A stretch of 64,000 nucleotides of DNA from Agrobacterium rosae (GCF_002915175.1 NZ_NXEJ01000009.1:215969-279968), one strand, 5' to 3'; counted from the stretch's first letter, positions 46,749 through 58,857 are shown. The notes: a model not told the origin generated them from the letters alone. Numbers and translations are program-made.

Positions 46749-47288
46749 ATGCAGTTTAGATATGTGGTGACGGGTCTAGCGGTCGTTATGAGCCTCGCCG
46801 GTTGCCAACGTACCTCCTTCGATTACAACAACAATAGCGCTCCAAGTGGTAATCCCGGTTACACGCCTCCGCTTCAGGCGCAGCCAGTGCCATCTGTCCA
46901 GTCCGGCGCATTGCCACCTCCTGGCGGTTCCACTCAGTTCCCGACAGCGCCTGCGAACGCTGCGCCTGGTGGCACCAATGTCGCATCTGCGCCTCCGGCT
47001 GCTGCCATGGATGTTACCAAGGAAGCCATGGTCGGTAACTGGCGTGTCGCCAATGGCGGTGCGTCCTGCGACATGTTCCTGACGCTGACGAACCTGGGTA
47101 GCGGTTCACGCGGTGGTACGCGAGGATGTGCGGGCGAACTGTCTTCGATGGGTTCCTGGGAAGTTTCCAGCAAAATGGTTCTGTTCAAGAACCGCGCTGG
47201 CGATACGATCGGTCGCGTCTATAAAACAGGTGCCACCCGTTACGACGGCACGACCAACAGCGGTCAGCCGCTCAGCCTCAGCCGATAA
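46749..47288 (+). CDS. omp19: Omp19-type outer-membrane lipoprotein (AprI/Inh protease inhibitor family)
   Basis: A 179-residue lipoprotein with lipobox SLAGC (Cys19), a long Pro/Ala/Ser-rich linker to about residue 90 and a C-terminal beta-barrel domain of the AprI/Inh metalloprotease inhibitor family ([19 protein letters not shown]...[15 protein letters not shown]...LSLSR). Brucella Omp19, which inhibits host proteases and shares the linker and the terminal LSR, is the closest family match I know. The ATG at 46749 follows GGGAG by about six bases. Confidence 0.88.
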   Translation: MQFRYVVTGLAVVMSLAGCQRTSFDYNNNSAPSGNPGYTPPLQAQPVPSVQSGALPPPGGSTQFPTAPANAAPGGTNVASAPPAAAMDVTKEAMVGNWRVANGGASCDMFLTLTNLGSGSRGGTRGCAGELSSMGSWEVSSKMVLFKNRAGDTIGRVYKTGATRYDGTTNSGQPLSLSR

Positions 47289-47298
47289 TTTCTATCAC

Positions 47299-47322
47299 GC
47301 GGGTAACGGCTCCGTTGCCCGC
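47299..47322. repeat. Hairpin between omp19 and zapE
   Basis: GCGGGTAACG and CGTTGCCCGC (47299-47322) pair over ten bases with one wobble and a four-base loop. There is no U-tract; it may protect the omp19 transcript or weaken read-through into zapE. Confidence 0.5.
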
Positions 47323-47337
47323 GGATGAGGCGTATTT

Positions 47338-48498
47338 ATGAAGCCATTGCCGGACTATAATCACAGCGTCGTTGAACAGCTCAACGTCTTGACGGAGTCC
47401 GGTGAACTGACGACCGATCCTGCCCAGCTTGGTGTGGCAGCGCAACTTGATCGCATTCTCACCGACCTCAAAATCCGCAAACCGGCCAAAAAGAAAAGTG
47501 CGCTGGGTTGGATGTTCGCCAAGAAGGCAGGCTCCACGCCGTCGGTCAAAGGGCTCTACGTTCACGGGAGCGTCGGTCGTGGCAAAACCATGCTGATGGA
47601 CATGTTCTATCAGGTCGCGCCGGTCGAGAAGAAGCGCCGCTGCCATTTCCATGAGTTCATGGCCGATGTCCATAATCGCGTTCATGCCCATCGCCAAAAG
47701 CTGAAAAACGGCGAGACCAAACAGGCTGACCCCATTCCACCCGTTGCGGCGCAAATACTGGCGGAGGCAGAGCTTCTCTGTTTCGACGAGTTCACTGTCA
47801 CCGATATTGCCGATGCGATGATCCTGGCGCGGCTGTTCACCGAACTTTTTGCCCATGGCTGCACGTTGGTCACAACGTCCAATGTGGTGCCGGATAATCT
47901 CTATAAGGACGGGCTCAATCGCAGTCTTTTCCTTCCTTTCGTCGATATGCTGAAGGCACATGTTCAGGTCGTATCACTGGACAGCCCGACCGATTACCGC
48001 ATGGAGAAGATCAAAAGCCTTCCGGTTTACGTGACCCCGTTGGATGATGCGGCGGAGCGCGCGATGGATATGGCTTGGAAGGAACTCACGGCGGGCACTG
48101 CAATCGTGCCAACGGAGATCGCGATGAAAGGCCGCTCAATTCCGGTCGCGAAAGCGGCGGGCCGCGTCGCACGGTTCTCGTTTGCAGAGCTGTGTGAGAA
48201 GCCCTTGGGCGCGTCGGATTTCCTCGCGATAGCCGATCGGTTCGACACGATTTTTATCGACCACATCCCGCTGCTCGATGCCGATAAGCGCAACGAGACG
48301 AAACGTTTCATCATCCTTATCGATGCACTCTACGATCATACGGTCAGGGTATTCGCCTCTGCTGCAGCCATGCCGGAAGAGCTTCTTGTCACGCGCAAGG
48401 GGACGGAAGGTTTTGAATTTGATCGCACCGCGTCGCGCCTGTTCGAGATGCGAAGCGCGGATTATCTAGCTTTGCACAATCAAAGACGCGCTGCCTAA
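47338..48498 (+). CDS. zapE: Cell division AFG1-like ATPase ZapE
   Basis: A P-loop ATPase linked in E. coli to Z-ring stability and in eukaryotes (AFG1/LACE1) to mitochondrial protein quality control. The 386-residue protein has Walker A GSVGRGKT at 77-84, Walker B LCFDEFTVTDIADAMIL, and TTSNVVPDNLYKDGLNR as sensor region. It lies between omp19 and mdh; zapE next to mdh is conserved in rhizobia. Confidence 0.93.
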   Translation: MKPLPDYNHSVVEQLNVLTESGELTTDPAQLGVAAQLDRILTDLKIRKPAKKKSALGWMFAKKAGSTPSVKGLYVHGSVGRGKTMLMDMFYQVAPVEKKRRCHFHEFMADVHNRVHAHRQKLKNGETKQADPIPPVAAQILAEAELLCFDEFTVTDIADAMILARLFTELFAHGCTLVTTSNVVPDNLYKDGLNRSLFLPFVDMLKAHVQVVSLDSPTDYRMEKIKSLPVYVTPLDDAAERAMDMAWKELTAGTAIVPTEIAMKGRSIPVAKAAGRVARFSFAELCEKPLGASDFLAIADRFDTIFIDHIPLLDADKRNETKRFIILIDALYDHTVRVFASAAAMPEELLVTRKGTEGFEFDRTASRLFEMRSADYLALHNQRRAA

Positions 48499-48521
48499 TG
48501 ACAGTTTGATAACAGAAATTA

Positions 48522-48535
48522 TTACGTTTACGTAA
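48522..48535. promoter_or_regulatory. TTACG-TTTA-CGTAA dyad upstream of mdh
   Basis: TTACG at 48522-48526 and CGTAA at 48531-48535 form a dyad, which includes the perfect octamer TTACGTAA at 48528-48535 that also occurs upstream of sdhC. It lies about 150 nt before mdh, in an A/T-rich stretch likely to hold the promoter. Confidence 0.4.
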
Positions 48536-48628
48536 GAATTTTATGATCTAAACGATTGAAAATCCTCAGCTCCAAAGAATCGGTTGCCATTTCGGACCAA
48601 TAAAGCTAAGTCGAGTGCGACAATTTAG

Positions 48629-49642
<1,014 letters not shown>

Positions 49643-49674
49643 TTGCCGCTTAGGCTACAAACAGGGATTAATCC

Positions 49675-50868
<1,194 letters not shown>

Positions 50869-50885
50869 TTGAGGGACTGGAAATA

Positions 50886-51788
50886 ATGTCTATTCTTGTA
50901 AACAAAGACACCAAGATCCTCGTTCAGGGTCTGACCGGCAAGACCGGTACATTCCACACCGAACAGGCGCTTGCTTATTACGGCACGCAGATGGTCGGCG
51001 GTATTCACCCCAAGAAGGGTGGCGAAACATGGACCGGTTCCAAGGGCGAAAGCCTGCCGATCTATGCCACTGTTGCAGAAGCCAAGGAAAAGACCGGCGC
51101 TGACGCATCGGTCATCTACGTTCCGCCAGCAGGCGCTGCAGATGCCATCATCGAAGCAATCGAAGCGGAAATTCCGTTCATCACCTGCATCACCGAAGGC
51201 ATCCCTGTCATGGACATGGTTCGCGTCAAGGCTCGCCTCGACCGCTCCAACTCGCGTCTGCTCGGGCCCAACTGCCCAGGCATCATGACACCGGAAGAGT
51301 GCAAGATCGGCATCATGCCGGGCTCGATCTTCCGCAAGGGTTCGGTTGGTATTGTCTCGCGCTCCGGCACGCTTACATATGAAGCTGTATTCCAGACATC
51401 CAACGAAGGCCTTGGCCAGACCACGGCTGTCGGTATCGGTGGCGACCCGGTCAAGGGCACCGAATTCATCGACATCCTGGAAATGTTCCTCGCCGACGAA
51501 GCGACACAATCGATCATCATGATCGGTGAAATCGGTGGCTCTGCTGAAGAAGATGCGGCGCAGTTCCTGATCGACGAAGCCAAGAAGGGCCGTAAGAAGC
51601 CAATGGCTGGCTTCATCGCTGGTCGTACTGCTCCAAAGGGCCGCACTATGGGTCACGCCGGTGCTGTCGTTTCTGGCGGTAAGGGCGATGCGGAATCCAA
51701 GATTTCGGCCATGGAAGCGGCTGGTATCAAGGTGTCGCCTTCCCCAGCACGCCTTGGCAAGACACTGGTCGAAGTCCTCAAGGGCTGA
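50886..51788 (+). CDS. sucD: Succinyl-CoA synthetase alpha subunit
   Basis: It binds CoA and carries the phosphohistidine. The 300-residue protein has the CoA fold at the N-terminus ([21 protein letters not shown]), the [20 protein letters not shown] segment, and the phosphorylated His257 in [11 protein letters not shown]. It is followed by a 157-base gap with two hairpins before sucA. Confidence 0.97.
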   Translation: MSILVNKDTKILVQGLTGKTGTFHTEQALAYYGTQMVGGIHPKKGGETWTGSKGESLPIYATVAEAKEKTGADASVIYVPPAGAADAIIEAIEAEIPFITCITEGIPVMDMVRVKARLDRSNSRLLGPNCPGIMTPEECKIGIMPGSIFRKGSVGIVSRSGTLTYEAVFQTSNEGLGQTTAVGIGGDPVKGTEFIDILEMFLADEATQSIIMIGEIGGSAEEDAAQFLIDEAKKGRKKPMAGFIAGRTAPKGRTMGHAGAVVSGGKGDAESKISAMEAAGIKVSPSPARLGKTLVEVLKG

Positions 51789-51809
51789 GACTTGTATGAT
51801 GAAGGGCAG

Positions 51810-51871
51810 CGGGCAGGCATTGGAAGCAATAGCCTGCCCGAAGCCACGATAGAACGACGGCCGCTCAGCGG
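51810..51871 (+). promoter_or_regulatory. Intergenic hairpins between sucD and sucA
   Basis: CGGGCAGGCATTG at 51810-51822 and CAATAGCCTGCCCG at 51827-51840 form a strong stem with GAAG loop and one bulged A. A second, smaller one (GCCGCT...AGCGGC region, about 51859-51871) follows. Neither has a U-tract. They could stabilise the sucCD end or set a different transcript level for sucAB. Confidence 0.5.
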
Positions 51872-51945
51872 CGAAGACTAAAGCGGCAGACCGAACGGTC
51901 ATCAACGGGATTGAGGAGGCGGGCGCAGACGTCCGCGAAAATACC

Positions 51946-54942
51946 ATGGCAAGGCAAGAAGCTAACGAGCAGTTTCAGATCACGTCGTTTCTCGACGGCG
52001 CGAATGCGGCGTATATCGAGCAGCTCTATGCCCGGTACGAAGACGATCCGTCTTCCGTTTCTCCAGAGTGGCAAAGCTTCTTCAAGGGCCTTGCGGAAAA
52101 TCCCGACGATGTAAAAAAGGCCGCTAAAGGCGCGTCCTGGAAGCGTTCCAACTGGCCGATTTCTGCCAATGGCGATCTGATTTCAGCGCTGGACGGCAAC
52201 TGGGCAACGGTTGAAAAGGCCATCGAGAAAAAAGTTCAAGCCAAGGCTGACGCCAAGAGCGCTGAAACCGGCAAGCCAGTCAGCGAAGCTGAAGTTCTTC
52301 AGGCGAGCCGCGATAGCGTGCGCGCCATCATGATGATCCGTGCCTACCGTATGCGCGGCCACCTGCATGCCAAGCTTGACCCGCTGGGTATCGCCAGTGC
52401 CGTCGAAGATTACGATGAATTGTCGCCGAAGTCCTATGGCTTCGAAGAGAGCGATTACGACCGCAAGATTTTCATCGATAACGTTCTTGGTCTCGAATAT
52501 GCGACTGTGCGTGAAATCGTGGAGATTCTGGAACGCACCTATTGTTCGACGCTGGGTGTCGAGTTCATGCACATGTCCAACCCGGATGAAAAGGCATGGA
52601 TTCAGTCCCGCATCGAAGGCCCGGATAAAGGTTTCGACTTCACGCCTGAGGGCAAGAAGGCAATTCTTTCCAAGCTGGTTGAAGGCGAAGGCTACGAGCA
52701 GTTCCTCGACGTTCGTTTCAAGGGCACCAAGCGTTTCGGTCTGGATGGCAGTGAATCGCTCATTCCAGCGCTGGAGCAGATCATTAAGCGTGGTGGTCAG
52801 GAAGGCCTCGAAGAGGTCGTTTTGGGCATGGCCCACCGTGGTCGCCTCAATGTTCTGACCAACGTCATGGGCAAGCCACACCGCGCCGTGTTCCATGAGT
52901 TCAAGGGCGGCTCGTTCAAGCCTGATGATGTCGAAGGTTCTGGTGACGTGAAGTACCACCTCGGTGCATCTTCCGACCGTGAATTCGACGGTAACAAGGT
53001 TCACCTGTCGCTGACGGCCAACCCATCTCACCTTGAAATCGTCAACCCTGTCGTCATGGGCAAGGCTCGCGCCAAGCAGGATCAGTTGGCGAAGGTTTGG
53101 GAAGGTGACACCATTCCGCTGTCCGAACGCGCCAAGGTTCTGCCTTTGCTGCTGCACGGCGACGCTGCTTTTGCGGGTCAGGGCGTGGTTGCTGAAATTC
53201 TCGGCCTTTCCGGCCTGCGCGGTCACCGCGTTGCCGGCACCATGCACTTCATCATCAACAACCAGATCGGCTTTACGACGAATCCGGGCTTCTCGCGGTC
53301 GTCGCCATACCCGTCCGACGTTGCCAAGATGATCGAAGCTCCGATCTTCCACGTCAATGGTGATGATCCGGAAGCTGTTGTCTATGCAGCCAAGGTTGCC
53401 ACCGAATACCGCATGAAGTTCCACAAGCCTGTTGTGGTGGACATGTTCTGCTACCGTCGCTTCGGCCATAACGAAGGCGATGAGCCATCCTTCACGCAGC
53501 CGAAGATGTACAAGGTTATCCGTGCGCACAAGACGGTTGCCAATATCTATGCCGAGCGTTTGATTGCCGAGGGCCTGATCACCGAAGGCGAATTCGAGAA
53601 GATGAAGGCCGATTGGCGCGCTCATCTCGAGCAGGAATTCGAAGCGGGTCAGTCCTACAAGCCAAACAAGGCCGACTGGCTGGATGGTCAGTGGTCTGGT
53701 CTGCGTGCTGCCGACAATGCCGATGAGCAGCGTCGTGGCAAGACCGGCGCTCCGATGAAGCAGCTCAAGGAAATCGGCCGCAAGCTGTCAACCATTCCGG
53801 AAGGCTTCAAGGCACACAAGACGATCCAGCGCTTCATGGAAAACCGTGCGCAGATGATCGAGACCGGCGAAGGTTTGGATTGGGCGATGGCGGAAGCCAT
53901 GGCATTCGGCTCGCTCGTCGTTGACGGTCATAAGATCCGTCTGTCCGGTCAGGATTGCGAACGCGGCACATTCTCGCAGCGCCACTCGGTTCTTTACGAT
54001 CAGGAGAGCGAAGAGCGCTACATTCCGCTGGCAAATCTTGCACCGACGCAGGCTCGCTATGAAGTCATCAACTCGATGCTGTCTGAAGAAGCCGTGCTTG
54101 GTTTCGAATACGGTTACTCGCTGGCTCGCCCGAATGCATTGACGCTTTGGGAAGCCCAGTTCGGTGACTTCGCCAACGGTGCGCAGGTCGTATTCGACCA
54201 GTTCATCTCGTCTGGTGAGCGCAAGTGGCTTCGGATGTCCGGTCTCGTCTGCCTTCTGCCGCATGGTTATGAAGGTCAGGGTCCGGAGCATTCGTCCGCT
54301 CGTCTGGAACGCTGGTTGCAGATGTGTGCCGAAGACAACATGCAGGTCGCCAACGTTACGACGCCTTCGAACTACTTCCACGTTCTGCGCCGTCAGGTTA
54401 AGCGCGATTTCCGCAAGCCGTTGATCCTGATGACACCGAAGTCTTTGCTGCGCCACAAGCGTGCAACGTCTTCGCTGACGGAGTTGGCCGGTGAATCGTC
54501 GTTCCACCGCCTGCTGTGGGACGATGCCGAGGTCATCAAGGACGGTCCAATCAAGCTGCAGAAGGATTCGAAGATCCGTCGCGTCGTGCTCTGCACGGGC
54601 AAGGTCTACTACGATCTTCTCGAAGAGCGCGAAAAGCGTGGCATCGACGACGTTTACCTGCTGCGCATCGAGCAACTCTATCCGTTCCCGGCCAAGGCAC
54701 TCATCAACGAGCTGTCCCGCTTCCGCAACGCCGAGATGGTCTGGTGCCAGGAAGAGCCGAAGAACATGGGTGCGTGGTCGTTCATCGACCCTTATCTGGA
54801 ATGGGTTCTGGCGCATATCGATGCCAAGTATCAGAAGGTCCGTTACACGGGCCGTCCAGCTGCTGCATCGCCCGCAACTGGCCTGATGTCCAAGCACCTC
54901 GCTCAGCTCGCAGCATTCCTGGAAGACGCGCTGGGAGAGTAG
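51946..54942 (+). CDS. sucA: 2-Oxoglutarate dehydrogenase E1 component
   Basis: The thiamine-diphosphate decarboxylase of the 2-oxoglutarate dehydrogenase complex. The 998-residue protein has the N-terminal SucB-binding segment (SFLDGANAAYIEQLYARYED), then the E1 domains: LGMAHRGRLNVLTNVMGKP near 295, GDAAFAGQGVVAEILGLSGL near 400, NNQIGFTT near 437 and HGYEGQGPEHSSARLERWLQM near 770. The ATG at 51946 matches relatives, although the best purine run, GAGGAGG, is 28 bases upstream. Confidence 0.96.
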   Translation: MARQEANEQFQITSFLDGANAAYIEQLYARYEDDPSSVSPEWQSFFKGLAENPDDVKKAAKGASWKRSNWPISANGDLISALDGNWATVEKAIEKKVQAKADAKSAETGKPVSEAEVLQASRDSVRAIMMIRAYRMRGHLHAKLDPLGIASAVEDYDELSPKSYGFEESDYDRKIFIDNVLGLEYATVREIVEILERTYCSTLGVEFMHMSNPDEKAWIQSRIEGPDKGFDFTPEGKKAILSKLVEGEGYEQFLDVRFKGTKRFGLDGSESLIPALEQIIKRGGQEGLEEVVLGMAHRGRLNVLTNVMGKPHRAVFHEFKGGSFKPDDVEGSGDVKYHLGASSDREFDGNKVHLSLTANPSHLEIVNPVVMGKARAKQDQLAKVWEGDTIPLSERAKVLPLLLHGDAAFAGQGVVAEILGLSGLRGHRVAGTMHFIINNQIGFTTNPGFSRSSPYPSDVAKMIEAPIFHVNGDDPEAVVYAAKVATEYRMKFHKPVVVDMFCYRRFGHNEGDEPSFTQPKMYKVIRAHKTVANIYAERLIAEGLITEGEFEKMKADWRAHLEQEFEAGQSYKPNKADWLDGQWSGLRAADNADEQRRGKTGAPMKQLKEIGRKLSTIPEGFKAHKTIQRFMENRAQMIETGEGLDWAMAEAMAFGSLVVDGHKIRLSGQDCERGTFSQRHSVLYDQESEERYIPLANLAPTQARYEVINSMLSEEAVLGFEYGYSLARPNALTLWEAQFGDFANGAQVVFDQFISSGERKWLRMSGLVCLLPHGYEGQGPEHSSARLERWLQMCAEDNMQVANVTTPSNYFHVLRRQVKRDFRKPLILMTPKSLLRHKRATSSLTELAGESSFHRLLWDDAEVIKDGPIKLQKDSKIRRVVLCTGKVYYDLLEEREKRGIDDVYLLRIEQLYPFPAKALINELSRFRNAEMVWCQEEPKNMGAWSFIDPYLEWVLAHIDAKYQKVRYTGRPAAASPATGLMSKHLAQLAAFLEDALGE

Positions 54943-54997
54943 ACCTCTCCCACACGCACCCTCGCACAACAGATATTTGATGAAACGGAACTAGATC

Positions 54998-56236
54998 ATG
55001 GCCACTGAAATCCGCGTACCAACCCTCGGCGAGTCCGTCAGCGAAGCAACTGTCGGAACATGGTTCAAAAAGGTTGGCGATACCGTCAAGGCTGATGAGC
55101 CGTTGGTGGAACTGGAAACCGACAAGGTAACGGTTGAAGTTCCGGCACCAGCCTCCGGCGTGTTGACAGAAATCGTTGCCCAGAACGGCGAAACCGTTGG
55201 TCTCGACGCGCTGCTCGGCCAGATCGCAGAAGGTGCAGCAGGCGCGGCTCCATCCGCACCGGCTGCTGCACCTGCAAAGGCTCCTGAGCCTGCACCTGCT
55301 GCTGCCGCACCAGCCGCTGTTTCGGCTCCTGCCGCAAGCTCCATGCCTCCTGCACCTGCTGCTGGAAAGCTGCTGGCTGAAAACAATCTTTCTGCTGATC
55401 AGGTCGATGGTTCGGGCAAACGGGGACAGGTGCTGAAGGGCGATGTTCTGGCTGCTGTCACCAAGGGCGTTTCGGCTCCTGCGGCTACCCCAGCTGCTCC
55501 TGTCGCAGCACGCCCCGTTTCTGCTGAAGGTGATGCTGTCCGCGAAGAACGCGTGAAGATGACGCGCCTGCGCCAGACCATCGCGCGTCGCCTCAAGGAT
55601 GCACAGAACACAGCTGCCATGCTGACCACCTATAACGAGGTGGACATGAAGGCCGTGATGGACCTGCGCACCAAGTACAAGGACGTGTTCGAGAAGAAGC
55701 ATGGCGTCAAGCTCGGCTTCATGGGCTTCTTCACCAAGGCCATCACGCATGCGCTGAAGGAACTGCCTGCGGTCAACGCTGAAATCGACGGCACGGACAT
55801 CATCTACAAGAACTATTGTCACGTCGGCATGGCTGTCGGCACCGACAAGGGTCTTGTCGTTCCGGTTATTCGCGATGCCGACCAGATGTCGATTGCCGAA
55901 GTCGAAAAGGAACTGGCACGTCTTGCCAAGTCTGCCCGTGATGGTTCGCTGTCCATGGCCGACATGCAGGGCGGCACCTTCACCATCACCAATGGTGGCG
56001 TATACGGCTCGCTGATGTCTTCGCCGATCCTGAATGCGCCGCAGTCGGGTATTCTGGGCATGCACAAGATCCAGGAGCGTCCGGTCGCTATCGGCGGTCA
56101 GGTCGTCATCCGTCCGATGATGTATCTCGCTCTGTCTTATGACCACCGCATCGTCGACGGCAAGGAAGCCGTAACCTTCCTGGTTCGCGTCAAGGAAAGC
56201 CTTGAGGATCCTGAGCGTCTGGTTCTCGATCTCTGA
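54998..56236 (+). CDS. sucB: 2-Oxoglutarate dehydrogenase E2 component (dihydrolipoyl succinyltransferase)
   Basis: It moves the succinyl group from E1 to CoA through a lipoyl arm. In 412 residues there is one lipoyl domain with Lys43 ([11 protein letters not shown]), an Ala/Pro-rich linker (about 78-122), a peripheral-subunit-binding domain ([21 protein letters not shown]) and the catalytic domain with His383 and Asp387 in SYDHRIVDG. It begins 55 bases after sucA. Confidence 0.96.
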   Translation: MATEIRVPTLGESVSEATVGTWFKKVGDTVKADEPLVELETDKVTVEVPAPASGVLTEIVAQNGETVGLDALLGQIAEGAAGAAPSAPAAAPAKAPEPAPAAAAPAAVSAPAASSMPPAPAAGKLLAENNLSADQVDGSGKRGQVLKGDVLAAVTKGVSAPAATPAAPVAARPVSAEGDAVREERVKMTRLRQTIARRLKDAQNTAAMLTTYNEVDMKAVMDLRTKYKDVFEKKHGVKLGFMGFFTKAITHALKELPAVNAEIDGTDIIYKNYCHVGMAVGTDKGLVVPVIRDADQMSIAEVEKELARLAKSARDGSLSMADMQGGTFTITNGGVYGSLMSSPILNAPQSGILGMHKIQERPVAIGGQVVIRPMMYLALSYDHRIVDGKEAVTFLVRVKESLEDPERLVLDL

Positions 56237-56305
56237 TCGAACTTGCTTTTTTCATCAGCGGGGTTTCAACTGGAATCCCGCTGAAATTGTCTCAGGAGTT
56301 TGCTT

Positions 56306-56719
56306 GTGCAACCCACTTTCCTTGCCGCATCACCATTTCTGCCCCTGATCGGGGTGAGCGTCATCATTCTTATGGTGCATATCTCGCTGCAGGCTCTGAC
56401 GGCGACGAAAGAGCTCGGCAGCGGCTGGAATGCCAGTCCGCGTGATGACGGCAAAAAAGTGCAGGGCAAACAGGCTGGTCGCGCAGAGCGCGCTTCATCA
56501 AACTTTTTGGAAACCTATCCTGCCTTCATCGCGCTGGCCTTCGGCGTCATCATGGCCGGTGACCCGATCGGGATTGCGCTGATTGGCGCCTGGATATGGA
56601 TCGTCTGCCGCATCGTCTACATACCACTTTATCTCGCGGGCATCCCATATGTGCGGTCGCTGGTATGGATCGGTTCGATGGTAGGGCTGTTGCTCATGCT
56701 CTTCGTGTTGCTGTTCTAA
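56306..56719 (+). CDS. MAPEG family membrane protein
   Basis: A 137-residue inner-membrane protein with about four hydrophobic segments, of the membrane-associated eicosanoid/glutathione metabolism family: LQALTATKELGSGWNASPRDD and AERASSNFLETYPAFIAL with the R-x-x-N-x-x-E pattern. Bacterial members are poorly characterised, some with glutathione-transferase activity. A GTG at 56306, seven bases after AGGAG, is the better start than the TTG at 56300. It lies within the sucAB-lpd run. Confidence 0.82.
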   Translation: MQPTFLAASPFLPLIGVSVIILMVHISLQALTATKELGSGWNASPRDDGKKVQGKQAGRAERASSNFLETYPAFIALAFGVIMAGDPIGIALIGAWIWIVCRIVYIPLYLAGIPYVRSLVWIGSMVGLLLMLFVLLF

Positions 56720-56731
56720 AGGTTTAGGCTC

Positions 56732-57376
56732 ATGCACCAATATGTGATCGAACTGGCGTCGCTGATGGCGATCTTCTTTTTCGCCATTGTTTCGCCCGGC
56801 GCTGATCTCGCCATGGTCATGCGTCAGGCCATGGTGCATGGACGCCGCCAGGCCATCATCACCAGCTTCGGCGTCGGAACGTCTTTGATGTTCCATGTGA
56901 CCTATACGATCCTCGGTCTTGGGCTGATCATCTCGCAGTCCGTCTACCTCTTTAACATCGTCAAATGGCTCGGCGTCGCTTATCTCATCTATATCGGCAT
57001 CAAGTCACTGCGTGCGGGCAAAACGGATATGACGGTGGTGGATGCACCAGAAAACGCTCCGCGCGCCAGCCAGCAATCGGCGCTCAAGGCATTCACACTC
57101 GGTTTTGCAGCCAATGCGTTGAACCCAAAACCGGTGTTTTTCTTTCTCTCGATCTTCTCGACGGTCGTCAGCGTCCATACGCCCATCCCCATCAAATTCG
57201 GATACGGACTGGTAATGGCAAGCTGCCTGATCATCTGGTTTGTCGGTGTCAGCATGTTCATGACGACGCCGCGCATGCGTGCCGCTTTCGGGCGCGCCAG
57301 CCAGTGGATCGACCGCACCAGCGGCGTGGTCTTCATCGCGCTCGGAATTAAACTCGCAACGGAAAAAGCGGCCTGA
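56732..57376 (+). CDS. LysE family translocator
   Basis: An exporter of the LysE/RhtB amino-acid efflux family, 214 residues with about six hydrophobic segments. The family start is visible: IVSPGADLAMVMRQAMVHGRRQAIITSFGVGTSL, with a G-x-x-x-x-x-x-R pattern after helix 1. FAANALNPKPVFFFLSIFS near 130 matches the second half. Substrate is unknown. It begins 12 bases after the MAPEG gene and ends 62 bases before lpd. Confidence 0.88.
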   Translation: MHQYVIELASLMAIFFFAIVSPGADLAMVMRQAMVHGRRQAIITSFGVGTSLMFHVTYTILGLGLIISQSVYLFNIVKWLGVAYLIYIGIKSLRAGKTDMTVVDAPENAPRASQQSALKAFTLGFAANALNPKPVFFFLSIFSTVVSVHTPIPIKFGYGLVMASCLIIWFVGVSMFMTTPRMRAAFGRASQWIDRTSGVVFIALGIKLATEKAA

Positions 57377-57438
57377 GATCAGGTCAAATCGGACAGGGCG
57401 GGCGGCAGTCCCGTCCGTAGTTAATCAGGAACAAGAAC

Positions 57439-58845
57439 ATGGCTTATGATGTAGTTGTTATCGGCACCGGACCCGGTGGTTACGTTTGCGCGGTCAAGGC
57501 AGCGCAACTTGGTTTGAAGGTTGCCGTTATCGAAAAGCGCGCGACCTATGGCGGTACGTGCCTCAATGTCGGCTGCATCCCCTCCAAGGCTTTGCTGCAC
57601 GCATCGGAAGTTTTCGCGCATGTCGCCCACGGCGTTGATAGCCTTGGCATTGAGGTTGCTGCGCCAACGCTCAATCTTGAGAAGATGATGGGCCATAAGG
57701 ACGGCGTGGTGAAGGCCAATGTCGATGGCGTTGCCTTCCTGTTCAAGAAGAACAAGATCGACACCTTTCAGGGTCTCGGCAAGGTCGTTGCAGCTGGCAA
57801 GGTTTCCGTCACCAACGATGCGGGCGAGGTTCAGGAAATCGAAGCCAAGAACATCGTCATCGCAACCGGCTCCGATATTGCAGGTATTCCAGGCGTGCAG
57901 GTCGATATCGATGAGCAGGTCATCGTATCCTCGACGGGCGGCATTGCTTTGACGAAGGTCCCTGAAAAGATGATCGTCGTTGGCGGCGGTGTTATCGGCC
58001 TCGAGCTCGGCTCGGTCTGGTCGCGTCTGGGTGCAAAGGTTACGGTTGTCGAGTATCTTGATAATATCCTCGCTGGCATGGATGGCGAGCTGTCCAAGCA
58101 GGCGCAGCGTCTGTTTGCCAAGCAGGGTATTGATTTCAAGCTCGGTGCGAAGGTCACCGCCGTCGAGAAATCTGGCGATGGCGCCAAGGTCGTGTTCGAA
58201 CCGGTCAAGGGCGGCGCGGCTGAAACGCTGGACGCCAATATTGTGCTGATCTCAACAGGTCGCAAGCCTTACACCGAAGGTCTTGGTCTGGCGGAGGCAG
58301 GCGTCGTTCTGGACAGCCGTGGCCGCGTCGAAATCGACGGTCACTACAAGACAAACGTGGAAGGCATCTATGCCATCGGCGACGTGGTCAAGGGTCCTAT
58401 GCTGGCGCACAAGGCTGAAGACGAAGGCGTTGCACTGGCGGAAATTCTCGCAGGTCAGCACGGCCACGTGAATTATGACGTCATTCCTGGCGTCGTCTAC
58501 ACCCAGCCGGAAGTCGCCTCCGTCGGCAAGACGGAAGAGGAATTGAAAGCCGCAGGCATTGCCTACAAGGTCGGCAAGTTCCCCTTCACGGCCAATGGCC
58601 GCGCGCGCGCCATGCAGGTTACCGACGGTTTCGTGAAAATCCTTGCCGACAAGGAGACAGATCGTGTTCTCGGCGGTCACATCCTCGGCTTTGGTGCCGG
58701 TGAATTGATTCAGGAAATTTCTGTCCTGATGGAGTTCAGCGGTTCGTCCGAAGACCTCGGTCGTACCTGCCATGCGCACCCGACAATGTCGGAAGCCGTC
58801 AAGGAAGCCGCACTCGCGACCTTCTTCAAGCCGATCCACATGTAA
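57439..58845 (+). CDS. lpd: Dihydrolipoyl dehydrogenase (E3)
   Basis: It reoxidises the lipoyl arm of SucB with NAD. The 468-residue protein has the FAD motif VIGTGPGGYVCA, the redox disulfide Cys41/Cys46 in GGTCLNVGCIPSK, the NAD motif VVGGGVIGLELGSVW near 180 and the catalytic His447/Glu452 pair in HPTMSE. Position next to sucAB points to the 2-oxoglutarate complex. A terminator follows. Confidence 0.96.
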   Translation: MAYDVVVIGTGPGGYVCAVKAAQLGLKVAVIEKRATYGGTCLNVGCIPSKALLHASEVFAHVAHGVDSLGIEVAAPTLNLEKMMGHKDGVVKANVDGVAFLFKKNKIDTFQGLGKVVAAGKVSVTNDAGEVQEIEAKNIVIATGSDIAGIPGVQVDIDEQVIVSSTGGIALTKVPEKMIVVGGGVIGLELGSVWSRLGAKVTVVEYLDNILAGMDGELSKQAQRLFAKQGIDFKLGAKVTAVEKSGDGAKVVFEPVKGGAAETLDANIVLISTGRKPYTEGLGLAEAGVVLDSRGRVEIDGHYKTNVEGIYAIGDVVKGPMLAHKAEDEGVALAEILAGQHGHVNYDVIPGVVYTQPEVASVGKTEEELKAAGIAYKVGKFPFTANGRARAMQVTDGFVKILADKETDRVLGGHILGFGAGELIQEISVLMEFSGSSEDLGRTCHAHPTMSEAVKEAALATFFKPIHM

Positions 58846-58857
58846 TCGATAGACATT

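Noticed and set aside
52183-56146. Long minus-strand open frames (up to 480 codons) opposite sucA and sucB
   Set aside because: They are antisense shadows of strongly conserved genes, caused by high G+C codon use; their translations show no family features and they have no ribosome sites.
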